Source: DDH964 sp963763205
GTDB taxonomy: Bacteria > Desulfobacterota > Desulfuromonadia > Desulfuromonadales > DDH964
NCBI GenBank assembly: GCA_963763205.1
Contig: CAVXNQ010000010.1
Location: 71,270 to 135,269 of the forward strand
Length of the DNA stretch: 64,000 nt
Direction of reading: 5' to 3'
The position numbers were made by a program, and so were the translations under genes. This document shows, piece after piece, positions 37,940 through 47,069 of the stretch (the stretch's first letter is position 1; each line of letters opens with the position of its first letter). The notes beneath the pieces are model-generated. The model was not told the DNA's origin and ran no database searches. It saw nothing but the letters and a program-made list of their open reading frames with translations.

Positions 37940-38854
37940 ATGAAAGCCCTACTGATTGCTGAATCCCGCGACGGCAAGCTGCTCGCCTCCAGCTACGAAC
38001 CCTACGCCTTCGCCCAAGAGCTCGGCGCCGAGTGCGTCACCTTCCTGGTCGGCAGCGCCGCCGACCTGCCGCAGATCGACGGTCCTCTCTACCTGGCCGA
38101 AGCGGCGCGCTGCGGGGACTACAACCCGGCCTTGCACAAGGCGCTCTTGCTGCAGGTCGTGGAGAAAGAGCGGCCCGACCTCGTCGTCTTCAGCCACTCC
38201 TCCTACGGCTGGGACCTCGCGCCGCGCCTGGCGCTGGCCTTGAAGGCCGCCCAGGTCTCCGAGGTGGTCGGCTTCGCGGACGGCGCCTTCGTCGTTCCGG
38301 CCTGCAACGCCAAGCTGCGCCGCACCGTCAAGTCCCAGACTCCCCTCACCGTCGTCACGCTCCAGGCCGGCGCCTTCAGCCCCGCCGAGCTGCCGACGGG
38401 AACGCCGCGGGTCACGGAACTGACCGCCGGTGCAGCGACCAGGCTGGAGTTTCTCGGTTACGAGGCGGCGGAGAAGGGCGGGGTCGACCTGACCAGGGCC
38501 GAGGTCATCGTCAGTGCCGGGCGCGGCATCGGCAAGAGGGAGAACGTGGAGATCATCGCCCGCCTGGCCAAGGCCTTGGGCGGTGAGCTCGGCGCCAGCC
38601 GCCCCGTCGTCGACGCCGGCTGGGTCGAGCACTCCCGCCAGGTGGGAACTACCGGTCAGACCGTGGCCCCGAAGCTGTACCTGGCCTGCGGCATCAGCGG
38701 CGCGATCCAGCACCTGGCGGGGATGAAGCGCGCAGGCTTCATTGTGGCCATCAACAAGGACAAGGATGCGCCGATCGGCGAAGTCGCCGACGTGCTGGTG
38801 GTTGCCGATGCCCTGCAACTGGCTTCCACCCTGGAGGGGAAACTCGCCAGTTGA
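37940..38854 (+). CDS. etfA: Electron transfer flavoprotein alpha subunit
   Basis: 304 residues. The C-terminal FAD domain shows SAGRGIGKRENVEII, then SRPVVDAGW, QVGTTGQTVAPKLYLACGISGAIQH and INKDKDAPI, all standard in EtfA. The N-terminal domain is shorter than in human EtfA but normal for anaerobes. It starts about 100 nt after etfB, across the repeat cluster, and is in the same operon direction. Confidence 0.94.
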   Translation: MKALLIAESRDGKLLASSYEPYAFAQELGAECVTFLVGSAADLPQIDGPLYLAEAARCGDYNPALHKALLLQVVEKERPDLVVFSHSSYGWDLAPRLALALKAAQVSEVVGFADGAFVVPACNAKLRRTVKSQTPLTVVTLQAGAFSPAELPTGTPRVTELTAGAATRLEFLGYEAAEKGGVDLTRAEVIVSAGRGIGKRENVEIIARLAKALGGELGASRPVVDAGWVEHSRQVGTTGQTVAPKLYLACGISGAIQHLAGMKRAGFIVAINKDKDAPIGEVADVLVVADALQLASTLEGKLAS

Positions 38855-38917
38855 TCAGATTCCCGGCCGCGGGCATACGGTTGCAGATGCCGGCGGCCAC
38901 CATCGAAAGGGCAAGTT

Positions 38918-40148
38918 ATGTCGGGACCGCTTAGTCACATTCGCGTTCTGGATCTCAGCCGGGTCCTGGCCGGTCCCTGGGCCGGCCAGACCCTGGCCGA
39001 TCTCGGAGCCGAAGTCATCAAAGTCGAACGTCCGGGCGCGGGGGATGACACCCGCGGCTGGGGCCCGCCCTTTTTGACCGACCGCGAGGGGACCCCCACC
39101 ACCGATGCCGCCTACTTCCTGTCCGCCAACCGTGGCAAGAAATCGGTCACCATCGACTTTACCCGGCCCGAGGGCCGCGACCTGGTCTACCAACTGGCGG
39201 CCGAGAGCGACATCGTCCTGGAAAACTTCAAGGTCGGCGGCCTGGCCAGGTACGGCCTCGACTATGCCTCGCTCAGCGCGGTCAACCCCAGGCTGATCTA
39301 CTGCTCGATCACCGGCTTCGGCCAGACCGGGCCGGATTGCCAGCGGGCCGGCTACGACTTTTTGATCCAGGGAATGGGCGGGTTGATGAGTGTCACCGGC
39401 GAACCGGACGGGACGCCGGGCGGCGGTCCGATCAAGGTGGGGGTGGCGATCGTCGACATTTTCACCGGCATGTACGCCAGCACCGCCGTGCTGGCGGCGC
39501 TCGCCCACCGTGAGCGGACCGGAGAGGGCCAGCACATCGACCTGGCCCTGCTCGATGTCCAGGTGGCGACCCTGGCCAATCAGGCCATGAATTATCTGAT
39601 TTCCGGCCAATCCCCGTCGCGCCTCGGCAACGCTCACCCCAACATCGTTCCCTACCAGGCCTGCCCCACCGCCGACGGCCATATCATCCTGGCCGTGGGT
39701 AACGACCTGCAGTTCCGGAAGTTCTGCCAGGTGGCCGCCCGCCCGGAGCTGGCGGACGACCCGCGCTTTGCCACCAATGCGGCCCGCGTCAACCACCGCG
39801 CGGAACTCATGTCCCATCCTCGAACAGGTCATGAAAAGCCGTCCGAATGCCGAGTGGATCAGCCAATTGGAAGCGGCCGGGGTCCCCTGCGGTCCGATCC
39901 ACACCCTGGCCGAAGTCTTCGCCCATCCCCAGGTCGAGGCCCGGCAAATGCGGATCGAGCTGGACCATCCGCAGGCCGGCCGGGTCCCCCTGGTGGGCAA
40001 CCCGATGAAGTTCTCCCGGACCCCGGTGGCTTACCGGCAGGCGCCGCCGGTTCTGGGTGAACACAACCGGGAGGTTTTCCAGAACCTGCTCCGGTTGTCG
40101 CCGGAGGAATGCCGGCAGCTCCAGGAAACGGGAGTCGTCGGCACCTAA
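38918..40148 (+). CDS. Class III CoA-transferase, possible glutarate CoA-transferase (one frameshift)
   Basis: About 409 residues of the CaiB/BaiF family: RVLDLSRVLAGPWAGQTLADLGAEVIKVERP at the start, the catalytic Asp region GYDFLIQGMGGLMSVTGEPDG and the late AGVPCGPIHTLAEVFAHPQV. An extra T near 39812 shifts the frame; without it the chain reads on as LMPILEQVMKS. Family members include the succinyl-CoA:glutarate CoA-transferase SUGCT, and its place after EtfAB and glutaryl-CoA dehydrogenase makes glutarate the likely acid. Other dicarboxylates cannot be excluded. It is the last gene of the block. Confidence 0.82.
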
Positions 40149-40191
40149 GCCTTGTTGGCGTCGCAAAAAGTCCGCCCTACGGGTTACGGCG

Positions 40192-40241
40192 TTTTTTCAG
40201 GACCTCAACCTACCTGATGTAGGCCTTCGCCCCTGAAAAAA
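40192..40241. repeat. Compound hairpin downstream of the CoA-transferase
   Basis: TTTTTTCAGG (40192-40201) pairs with CCTGAAAAAA (40232-40241), and an inner stem CCTAC/GTAGG lies between them. It resembles a small mobile repeat and could also stop transcription on either strand. Confidence 0.6.
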
Positions 40242-40330
40242 CACCAGGCCTCGGAGGACGAAATTTTTGCTTAGCCATCCCATGAGTTTTTGCGAAACCT
40301 TCAAGCCTTGATACCGGCTGGGATCGATTT

Positions 40331-40424
40331 CGAGGACGCGGGGGTGCTGGAGGAGATCCGGGCTTGCGCCCGGGAGCGGGGGGGGGTTGAGTTGGCGTGG
40401 GACGGTATGGAGGAGGTGCGGTGA
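40331..40424 (+). pseudogene. 3' fragment of an MBL-fold hydrolase gene
   Basis: About 94 bases matching the last part of the MBL gene at 11668-12390 (GGGGGTGCTGGAGGAGATCC onward) including the same TGA and flanking GTGCGGTGA. A few substitutions and a two- to three-base length change disrupt the frame. No 5' part is present, so it is a relic. Confidence 0.75.
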
Positions 40425-40457
40425 AAGACTTGGAGGACCTGCCCCGGCATCCCATTA

Positions 40458-41459
40458 TTAATAGGTATTATGTCCCGAATGGCGCTGGTTTAAGGGTGGA
40501 TAGCAGCAAAACCGGGACTGTCCCTGAACGGGGGCTGTCCCAGGCTTTTGCGGCGCGAACCACCCGAGTTCCATAGCCCGTAAACATCTGGGACAGCCCC
40601 CGATGAAGCCGGGGGCGGTTGCCAGCCATCCAGCCAGCTTGGATTGCGCTGCAGCTGCGGCCATCTTGTCTTCCAACGCCTTGATTTGGCTGTGCAGTTC
40701 CAGGATGCGGACGGCATCCTGGTGGATCATTTCGCCGACCCATTCTGTTTCGGCACTGAACTGAGCCTGTTTTTGCCACTGCCGAGCATGATTGGCGAAA
40801 GCCGCACCGATGCCGGGAATCTTGCGCAAGGTTTTCAGGTGGAGTCGAGCCAGCTTCCGCAAGTCGTTGGCATGGGTGAGCAACTGAAGGAACCAGAAGT
40901 TGCAGGCATCGCCCCTCAGGGTCAGCAGACTGGGGCAAACGGCTTGCAGGTCGGCCTGAAGATTGTTCGACACCCGCACCCGCTCGTTGACCAATCTTCG
41001 GCGGCGACGACTCAGCTGTTTGCGGATCTGGTTTTCCCGAGGCGATTCGGCGACCACTTGCAGGACATCTTTCGCGGTGGGGAGATGGTCTTTGATCTGA
41101 AAAAGTTCCAAGCCACGGCGGGCATCGATAGCATCGGTCTTGGCGGCACCTGGGAAGACCTCCTTGAACCGGGCCATTTTCAGGTTGTTGATGTTGTTCA
41201 GTTGCCAACCCCGCGCCAGCACCATGGAATCCAGGGGTCTTGCTTAGCCATTGTAGACTTCCATGGCGACCCGAACCGGGCACTGATACTGCTGTTCAAT
41301 TTGCTCAAGCCTGGTGAAGAAGGTTCGAAAACCGTCCGGGTGATGGCGGATGCTGAATTCGGCGATCACCTCACCCGTGGACAGCCCCACCGCCACCTGA
41401 TGGGACTTGCAACCGACATCGACGCAAACACGGATATCAAGAGGAGTAGGAGAAAGCAT
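40458..41459 (-). pseudogene. Degenerate IS110-family transposase
   Basis: ATG 41457-41459 has AAAGGAG upstream and starts MLSPTPLDIRVCVDVGCKSHQVAV, the DEDD-domain opening of IS110 transposases. VRVAMEVYNG is followed by an in-frame TAA where the family has Tyr, and the same frame continues ARPLDSMVLARGWQLNNINNLKMARFK and KTDAIDARRG. The C-terminal transposase_20 region (LAGWLATAPGF) is lost after about residue 300, where a REP-like inverted repeat interrupts it. The protein is therefore dead twice over. Confidence 0.85.
40514..40602. repeat. REP-like inverted repeat inside the IS110 transposase gene
   Basis: CGGGGGCTGTCCCA (40529-40542) and TGGGACAGCCCCCG (40589-40602) are exact 14-bp complements about 46 bp apart; an extra unit GGGACTGTCCC precedes the first. 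The unit matches the repeat at 8969-9042. Confidence 0.7.
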
Positions 41460-41745
41460 AAATGGCTCCTTTCGGTAGAGCAAACCCGAGGACATCATCC
41501 TTGGGTCACGTCTACTTCCAGAGCCACACGTTCGGCACCATCCCGGTCGACCCGCCGGATGATGCAAAGGACGGGGGCGGCATTTCAGGCCGAAGTGAGC
41601 CTGAATGAACAGATCACTGACCCCAAGAGCCACACCCCCGTCAGTGAAAGATTATCAAACCCAGGGGTGCCCCGCCATCTGCCAATTCCGATGGTAGACC
41701 CGGGCTCTGTTTGAGTCGAGGTAGATTTGGTAAGACCTATTTACG
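41460..41745. other. Region upstream of the IS110 transposase, no intact gene
   Basis: About 285 bases between the transposase start and the next terminator. No intact gene is seen; the plus strand 41507-41560 reads GHVYFQSHTFGTIPVD in one frame, perhaps a gene relic. In IS110 elements the non-coding end next to the transposase can encode a bridge RNA, so this is where a relic of one would lie. Confidence 0.35.
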
Positions 41746-41785
41746 CAAAAACCCCTACGGAGCTTGCCACTGCTCCGTAGGGGTT
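41746..41785 (-). terminator. Intrinsic terminator of the OMP gene
   Basis: AACCCCTACGGAGC pairs with GCTCCGTAGGGGTT; on the minus strand the stem is followed by TTTTTG. It lies 22 bases past the stop of the outer-membrane protein gene. Confidence 0.8.
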
Positions 41786-41807
41786 AAGGTGTCTTCAATA
41801 AATTCTG

Positions 41808-42482
41808 TCAGAAAGAATAGGTCAAAAGTCCACTAAGTGAAGTGTCACTTTTCTGCTGAACTTCGGCTTCGATCCTCCACGGGCCGAACTGGGCAGCTAA
41901 TCCGCCGAACACGCCAAAATTATCGTCTTCCTCAAAGTTGCCCTTAGTGCTTTCGTTACGAACCTGGGCCCTCGAACCGAAAATGACGGGTCCTGCATAA
42001 ACAGTGAAGGGTTGGAACGAATACTCAATCGGAACTGCCCCTTCAAATTCCCACGCATTCCTTATTTTCAAATGCCCTACATCAGTTTCATCGTCCCAAG
42101 CGCCGAAATAGGCCCCCTGTGCGACCAGGCCAAGCCCCCATGGCAGATCAGGACGAAGGAAATTAATCTTAAGACCTGCCCCGACAAACGGTTGAAAGTT
42201 AGCATCGAATTTATGATAGTTGTCAATCTTCAGGTCTGCTGCGCCAATGTTTAAATACAACTCGTATCGTGGTTCATTGGCAACGCCTCCCCCCATACCA
42301 ATGTGCACATAGGCGCGATTCTGTTGGACGTCGGCCCCATCCCATTGGGCCTGGTGGTAATCGTACCCAACGCCGATAATGGGTTTGAGATCCCTACCCG
42401 CTGTGCTAGCCGGACCGATATGCTGGGCGAGAGCGGGTGTCCCTACCAATACCAAGGCAAGTGCCAAAACCAGATTTTTCAT
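41808..42482 (-). CDS. Outer-membrane beta-barrel protein of unknown function
   Basis: 224 residues. A clear signal peptide (MKNLVLALALVLVGTPALAQ) is followed by alternating amphipathic strands such as RYELYLNIGAADLKI, GAGLKINFLRP and GGLAAQFGPWRIEAEVQQK, and it ends in a C-terminal phenylalanine (LLTYSF), the usual signal for BAM-dependent insertion. It looks like an eight- to ten-stranded barrel of OmpA/OmpW size. GC content is lower than its neighbours, which may mean recent arrival. No function can be assigned. Confidence 0.75.
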   Translation of the reverse strand: MKNLVLALALVLVGTPALAQHIGPASTAGRDLKPIIGVGYDYHQAQWDGADVQQNRAYVHIGMGGGVANEPRYELYLNIGAADLKIDNYHKFDANFQPFVGAGLKINFLRPDLPWGLGLVAQGAYFGAWDDETDVGHLKIRNAWEFEGAVPIEYSFQPFTVYAGPVIFGSRAQVRNESTKGNFEEDDNFGVFGGLAAQFGPWRIEAEVQQKSDTSLSGLLTYSF

Positions 42483-42587
42483 CCTTCACTCCTCCTGAAA
42501 AATAGGTAAATGTGATGTCCCTTCCTGTATGCCTGCTTCAAATTAACATTGGAAATAAGCGTATCATAACAATTATTGGTATCAACC

Positions 42588-42712
42588 TAGAGGTGGGCTG
42601 GAAAAAGTGGACACCCATCTGATAGCCTACGAGGCTCAAGGAGGTGTCCAATTGGAACGCATACCGAGGCAATTTTTCACACTGGAGTTCAAGGAAGAGG
42701 CGGTTAGCCCGG
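42588..42712 (+). pseudogene. IS3-family OrfA remnant with one IS end
   Basis: GGTGGGCTGGAAAAAGTGGACACC looks like an IS3-type terminal repeat in two blocks, followed after about 40 bases by a short frame MERIPRQFFTLEFKEEAV, the opening of IS3 OrfA. The match stops after this, so only the left end of the element remains. Confidence 0.6.
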
Positions 42713-42779
42713 CCATCAATGTTAGCAAAATGGTGAAGGGGGTGGATACAAAATGGCAAGGCAAGGCAAGATCTGACCC

Positions 42780-42935
42780 CTGGTCTCTAGGATCATCTCC
42801 GCCAGGGCCCGTTTTGGCGCCAGCAGGTGATGAAAGCTGTAGCGGGTGATGACTAGGGAAAAGGTGTCGTCCGCGTAGGGCAGGGGAACCGCCCCGCCGA
42901 CCACCCAAGCCAGGTTGGAGATGTCTTGCTACCGC
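42780..42935 (-). pseudogene. SAM-dependent methyltransferase fragment
   Basis: About 45 codons read NLAWVVGGAVPLPYADDTF and SLVITRYSFHHLLAPKRAL, the motif II/III region (D.AE.LPF.D..FD.V..R...HH) of class I methyltransferases. There is no SAM-binding N-terminus and no C-terminus. Neighbouring IS remnants suggest deletion by transposition. Confidence 0.6.
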
Positions 42936-43108
42936 ACGGTGGCGGAAAAAATCAGCAACATCCCGCGGAATCCCGCCGCATGCCGGGGACCGCAGGGACC
43001 TGGTTCCGGCCCGTCCGGTGGCCGGTCGCACGCGTCCCGGGAAGGATGAGGGCGGCTTGACACCCCGGTCGCAGCTTTCAGACAATGAAAGCGAGAGGAG
43101 GCGGTTTC

Positions 43109-43486
43109 ATGCCGAGCAAAATCGTCGTTTTCCGGGAAGAAGAGGGCAGCGTCCAGACAACGCAAACCTCGGGAATGCTCAGGAAGGAGCTGGTCACCAC
43201 CCCCAACGCCTGGGTGGGAATAGTCAGCACGGAAGCAGGTTTCGTTTCGGGATGGCACCATCACGGGGATTACGAGACCTTCATCTACGTCGTCGCTGGT
43301 GAGATCCGGATGGAATTCGGCAAAGACGGTCGGGAAAACTGCCGCGCCGGACCGGGCGAGGTGCTCTACATCCCGAAGGAAACGGTGCACCGGGAGTCCA
43401 ACCCAGGCACGGAAAAACAGCTCCTGTTCGGGGTGCGGGTCGGAACGGGCGATCCGGTGTTCAACGTCGACAGCCCCGAGAGCTAA
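43109..43486 (+). CDS. Cupin-domain protein
   Basis: 125 residues. The double-stranded beta-helix motifs are visible as GWHHHGDYETFIYVVAGEI (metal-binding HxH plus Glu) and GEVLYIPKETVHRESN (final His). ATG 43109 follows GAGAGGAGG with good spacing; the upstream ATG 43085 overlaps that RBS and is not used. Metal binding is likely; no substrate or partner is apparent among the relics around it. Confidence 0.8.
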   Translation: MPSKIVVFREEEGSVQTTQTSGMLRKELVTTPNAWVGIVSTEAGFVSGWHHHGDYETFIYVVAGEIRMEFGKDGRENCRAGPGEVLYIPKETVHRESNPGTEKQLLFGVRVGTGDPVFNVDSPES

Positions 43487-43897
43487 CAGGCTCCCCGCCG
43501 GGTTCGGGGATTTCCCGGGACAGATCGGTGCCCGCCAGAGGTAGGCCCCTGCCGGAAAGAGGGCGCTTTTGCGGGTTCCGGAAGGGGCGTTGGGGAGCAG
43601 ACTCAACCTTCAAACTTTCCGGCGTGAACTCCAAAGCAGCCTGAGGTGAAACAGGACAGGATCGTTTTTCTCTGTGAAACGGTCCCTCCGTACCCTCCTT
43701 CACACGTTCGCTCCAATCGATATCGTGGACCGTGGAGAACCCAGAATTCTTGGTCGGGACGCAGAGGGATGAAACAGGCTTCCGCTTTTTGAACACAGAA
43801 GGTCGATAATCCATTACACTCCGATCGTCGCCGCGCTGTGCGGATGCGCGGCCCCTCACCGCTTCCCTACAACCCCTTTACTCGCCCGACGCAGCCA
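43487..43897. other. Intergenic region without a recognised gene
   Basis: About 410 bases. Minus-strand reading frames exist but show no domain and overlap in shadow of the cupin gene. A promoter for the next membrane-protein gene may lie here; none is clear. Confidence 0.3.
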
Positions 43898-44464
43898 ATG
43901 TCCATCACCCCCTCGTTATCCCATACTCTCGCCAGCAGCTTCTCCGTCCTCAGGCTCTTTGTGATACCGGTCGGCGGCGGCATTCCGGCGGGGGTGCTCC
44001 TGGCCCGGAGGCAAGGGCTGGCCTGGCCGGTGACGGCCATTGTCTACCTGGTCTCGGATGCGCTTCTCGCCCTGGCCTTCGAGCCGCTCCTGCGCCTGGG
44101 AAGCCGCTGGGGGAACCGGAGTCGTCTCGGCGCCCGCCTCGGCGCAGCCTTCAAAAATGCCAGCGAGCGCAGTGTCGCCCACTTCAATGGCACCGGCGCC
44201 GGGCCGCTGGCCCTGGTCATGATCGCCTTCGGCGTCGACCCGATGACCGGTCGCGCCTCGGCCCTCGCCGCGGGGCACGGGTTTATCGCCGGCTGGGTCA
44301 TCGCCATTGCCGGAGACATGCTCTATTTCGGCGTGATCGCCGTCTCCACCCTGGGCCTGAACACCTATATCCATGACCCCAACACGACGATGCTGATCAT
44401 CCTCGCCGCCATGTTCCTGCTGCCGGTCGTGGTTCGCAACCTTCGGGCGCGGCTGGCGGGGTGA
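43898..44464 (+). CDS. Integral membrane protein of unknown function
   Basis: 188 residues with about five hydrophobic segments: LRLFVIPVGGGIPAGVLLA near 20, VTAIVYLVSDALLALAF near 45, GPLALVMIAFGVDP near 105, GFIAGWVIAIAGDMLYFGVI near 135 and TTMLIILAAMFLLPVVV near the end. A central polar stretch (RLGARLGAAFKNASERSVAHF) lies in between. The start is uncertain; ATG 43898 is used, GTG 43838 and ATG 43844 are alternatives. I do not recognise the family. Confidence 0.6.
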   Translation: MSITPSLSHTLASSFSVLRLFVIPVGGGIPAGVLLARRQGLAWPVTAIVYLVSDALLALAFEPLLRLGSRWGNRSRLGARLGAAFKNASERSVAHFNGTGAGPLALVMIAFGVDPMTGRASALAAGHGFIAGWVIAIAGDMLYFGVIAVSTLGLNTYIHDPNTTMLIILAAMFLLPVVVRNLRARLAG

Positions 44465-44747
44465 AACGCAGCCAAGGAGGCAGGCCCCGACGGAACCAGG
44501 GTGCAAAACCCCGGGGCTACCAGGCTTGACAAGGGCGGAAATCATTTAACCTGGCACGGCCCCGGTGCTTTGAAACGGGGACAGCTCCTCCCCGCTGAGC
44601 GGCAGCCATTTCCGGCAGCGGGAATAGATACTCTCGCCGAGACGGTCGTGGGAACCCTGGTGGCGCACCATCGCGCAGCGTCCTGCTACACCTCGCAGAT
44701 TGGCGGGCCCGAGCGGGCTACCTCGTCGCAGATATCGAAATGAACAT
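44465..44747. other. Intergenic region, no gene seen
   Basis: About 280 bases with weak hints of broken reading frames (for example LAETVVGTLVAHHRAA near 44627-44675) but nothing I can assign. Confidence 0.3.
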
Positions 44748-44797
44748 CAAACGGGGGACCGGCTGCTTTTCTGCGAATGCCGCCGGTCCCCCGTTTG
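44748..44797. terminator. Terminator-like hairpin related to the one at 10777-10825
   Basis: CAAACGGGGGACCGGC pairs with GCCGGTCCCCCGTTTG. The loop CTGCTTTT... resembles the loop of the glycine-zipper terminator, and the element lies at the matching side of the truncated second gene copy. Confidence 0.6.
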
Positions 44798-44828
44798 CTT
44801 TCCTGACGGTCCCTGCCTGCCAGACACT

Positions 44829-44860
44829 GAAAAGGCCACCCTGGCAGGGGTGGCCTTTTC
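44829..44860. terminator. Bidirectional intrinsic terminator
   Basis: GAAAAGGCCACC pairs with GGTGGCCTTTTC around an 8-nt loop; T-runs occur on both strands. It lies between the relic glycine-zipper gene and the hairpin at 44748. Confidence 0.75.
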
Positions 44861-44903
44861 TCGCATCGGGGGCCGGCAGGAAAGCGCCGCCCCGGGCCGG
44901 TCG

Positions 44904-44993
44904 TCAGGGGCCGGCCAACGCGAACAGGAGGAGCGCCGCAATCGAAACCACCAGCCATTGGGGCGCCGGTTTTGTCGCAACCTGGATTCCCAT
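44904..44993 (-). pseudogene. Truncated glycine-zipper gene, second copy
   Basis: Only the signal-peptide part is left: 29 codons MGIQVATKPAPQWLVVSIAA... ending at a stop just after LFALAGP. Start, RBS and promoter match those of the intact gene at 10859-11398; the zipper and C-terminal parts are deleted. Confidence 0.8.
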
Positions 44994-45120
44994 AACATAC
45001 TCCTTTCGGATAGCGTCCCGTTCCCAGCGGACCCAGGACCGTTCACTCTTCGTTGTGTCCATGTCTGCCCGGCAAATAGGGAGGAAGTGTGGCAGAATTG
45101 TGGAAAGTTCGGAAAAGCGG
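44911..45120. repeat. 210-bp duplicated segment, copy 2
   Basis: Gapless match to 11316-11525 with about seven differences. It carries the promoter and 5' end of the relic gene and runs up to 28 bases before the SRPBCC gene, which may use the transplanted divergent promoter. Confidence 0.9.
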
Positions 45121-45148
45121 CAAACCCGCACCGAAAGGAAACGAAACC

Positions 45149-45595
45149 ATGGCAACCAACACCATCCGACTGCACCGCGTGCTGCGGGCGGCGCCGGAAA
45201 AAATCTACCGGGCGTTCCTGGATGCCGACGCCCTGGTCAAATGGATGCCGCCCAACGGCTTCACCGCCAGGGTCGCCCACTTGGACGCCCGGGTCGGCGG
45301 CAGCTACCAGATGTCCTTCACCAACTTCGGTACCGGGAAAAGTCACGCCTTCGGCGGGGAATATCTCGAACTGGTGCCGCACGAGCGCCTTCGCTACACC
45401 GACTGCTTCGACGACCCGAACCTCTCCGGGGAGATCCGGATGACGGTCACCCTGCAGCAGGTGTCTTGCGGGACCGACCTGAATATCGTGCAGGAAGGGG
45501 TGCCTGATGTCATCCCCGCCGCGGCCTGTTATCTCGGCTGGCAGGAATCGCTCACCCTGCTGGCCAAACTGGTCGAGGGCGAAATTCCGGATTAG
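45149..45595 (+). CDS. SRPBCC/AHSA1-family protein
   Basis: 148 residues. IRLHRVLRAAPEKIYRAFLDADALVKWMPP at the start, GGSYQMSFTNFG in the middle and the end AAACYLGWQESLTLLAKLVEGEI are typical of START-like AHSA1 domains that bind hydrophobic ligands. ATG 45149 follows GAAAGGAAA. It sits where the MBL gene would be in the ancestral locus, just behind the duplicated promoter region. Function unknown. Confidence 0.85.
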   Translation: MATNTIRLHRVLRAAPEKIYRAFLDADALVKWMPPNGFTARVAHLDARVGGSYQMSFTNFGTGKSHAFGGEYLELVPHERLRYTDCFDDPNLSGEIRMTVTLQQVSCGTDLNIVQEGVPDVIPAAACYLGWQESLTLLAKLVEGEIPD

Positions 45596-45713
45596 CGCCC
45601 GACGACGACGCCACTGGACTTATCGGCCCAAGGGGGGAGAGACTGCCGGTGCTGAAAAGGTGCCTGCCCTCCGTTGGCCCTAATCTGGACCAAGCTCCCG
45701 GCGGGAGTCCGAA

Positions 45714-47051
45714 ATGGGCAAAAAAGCGACGCCCCCCGGGGACGGGAACACATCAGGCGGGATCTCGCGTTCCAGCAGATGGTTGCGGTTCGTCGCCGAA
45801 CTGAGCGGCGGGCGCCCCTTGCCACGGCTGAGCTGGCGGGAAATCTTCGTGGCTTTCCGCTACCGCAACTATCGCCTCTGGTTCCGGGGGCAGCTGGTTT
45901 CCCTGATCGGTACCTGGATGCAGACGACCGCCCAGGGCTTTCTGATCTACCAGCTCACCAGCTCCCCCGCCTACCTGGGCTACGTCGGCTTCGCCACCGG
46001 CGTTCCAGCCTGGCTGTTGATGCTCTACGGCGGGGTCGTCGCTGATCGCCTGCCGCGGCAGAAGCTGCTGCTGGCGACGCAGAGCACCATGATGCTCCTG
46101 GCCCTGATTCTCGCCGCCCTGACTTTCCTGAAACAGGTCGAGCCGTGGCACATCCTTCTGCTGACCTTCGCCCTGGGAATAGTCACGGCCTTCGACGCAC
46201 CGGCCCGCCAATCCTTCGTCCTGGAACTGGTGGAGCGAGAGGACCTGGCCAACGCCATCGCCCTCAACTCCATCATGTTCAACCTGGCGACAGTGCTCGG
46301 ACCGGCCGTGGCCGGTGTGATCTATGCCGTCGTGGGACCCGCGTGGTGCTTTACCATCAACGGCCTGACCTACATCGCGGTGATCGTCGCCCTGGCCATG
46401 ATGCGGATCCAGCCCATCGCAAGACCGACCCAGGGGACGGCCTTCCTGAAGGATCTGCAGGAGGGGCTCCGCTACGTCGCCGCCCATGCGGAGATCCGTA
46501 CGCTGCTCAGCATCGTGGCGGTCATGAGCCTGTTCGGGAATGCCTACATGACGCTCATGCCGGCCTGGGCCGTCAAGGTCCTGGGCGGGGATGCGGCAAC
46601 CAACGGCTGGCTGCTCTCCGCGCGCGGCCTCGGCGCCCTTTGCGGCGGCATGGTGATCGCAGCCCTGGGGCGGTTCCGCTTCAAGGGCAAGCTCCTCACC
46701 CTAGGGACGTTTGCGTTTCCGGGAATGCTGCTGGTCTTTTCCGCGGTGCGTTGGCTGCCCCTGTCCCTGGGCGCGCTGATCCTCGTGGGGTGGAGCTTCA
46801 TGGTCCTTTTCAACCTGTGCAATGCTCTCATTCAGACCTTGGTGGCAGACAAGGTGCGCGGGCGGGTGATCAGCCTCTACACCATGTGCATCTTCGGGCT
46901 GATGCCCCTGGGCGCGCTGCTGGCCGGCCTCGCCGCCGAGGTCGTCAGCGAGCCCCTGACCATCCTGCTCAGCGCAGCCATCGCCCTGGTTTACGCCCTT
47001 TGGGTCTTTCTCAAGGTTCCCGGCCTGCGTGCCCAGCCCGGGCAGGATTGA
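45714..47051 (+). CDS. MFS transporter (EntS-like)
   Basis: 445 residues with an N-terminal polar extension of about 50 residues and 11-12 membrane segments. FRYRNYRLWFRGQLVSLIGTWMQTTAQGFLIYQLT, the loop VVADRLPRQKLLLATQS, and DAPARQSFVLELVEREDLANAIALNS are the hallmarks of the MFS_3/enterobactin-exporter branch. ATG 45714 or an in-frame later start is possible. It follows the SRPBCC gene by 118 nt; export of a small metabolite is likely, the substrate is not. Confidence 0.85.
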   Translation: MGKKATPPGDGNTSGGISRSSRWLRFVAELSGGRPLPRLSWREIFVAFRYRNYRLWFRGQLVSLIGTWMQTTAQGFLIYQLTSSPAYLGYVGFATGVPAWLLMLYGGVVADRLPRQKLLLATQSTMMLLALILAALTFLKQVEPWHILLLTFALGIVTAFDAPARQSFVLELVEREDLANAIALNSIMFNLATVLGPAVAGVIYAVVGPAWCFTINGLTYIAVIVALAMMRIQPIARPTQGTAFLKDLQEGLRYVAAHAEIRTLLSIVAVMSLFGNAYMTLMPAWAVKVLGGDAATNGWLLSARGLGALCGGMVIAALGRFRFKGKLLTLGTFAFPGMLLVFSAVRWLPLSLGALILVGWSFMVLFNLCNALIQTLVADKVRGRVISLYTMCIFGLMPLGALLAGLAAEVVSEPLTILLSAAIALVYALWVFLKVPGLRAQPGQD

Positions 47052-47069
47052 CGAGCTCGGCAGGAGGTC

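Noticed and set aside
43461..43859. Minus-strand frame of 132 codons beside the cupin gene
   Set aside because: It overlaps the cupin 3' end, has no recognisable domain and no RBS.
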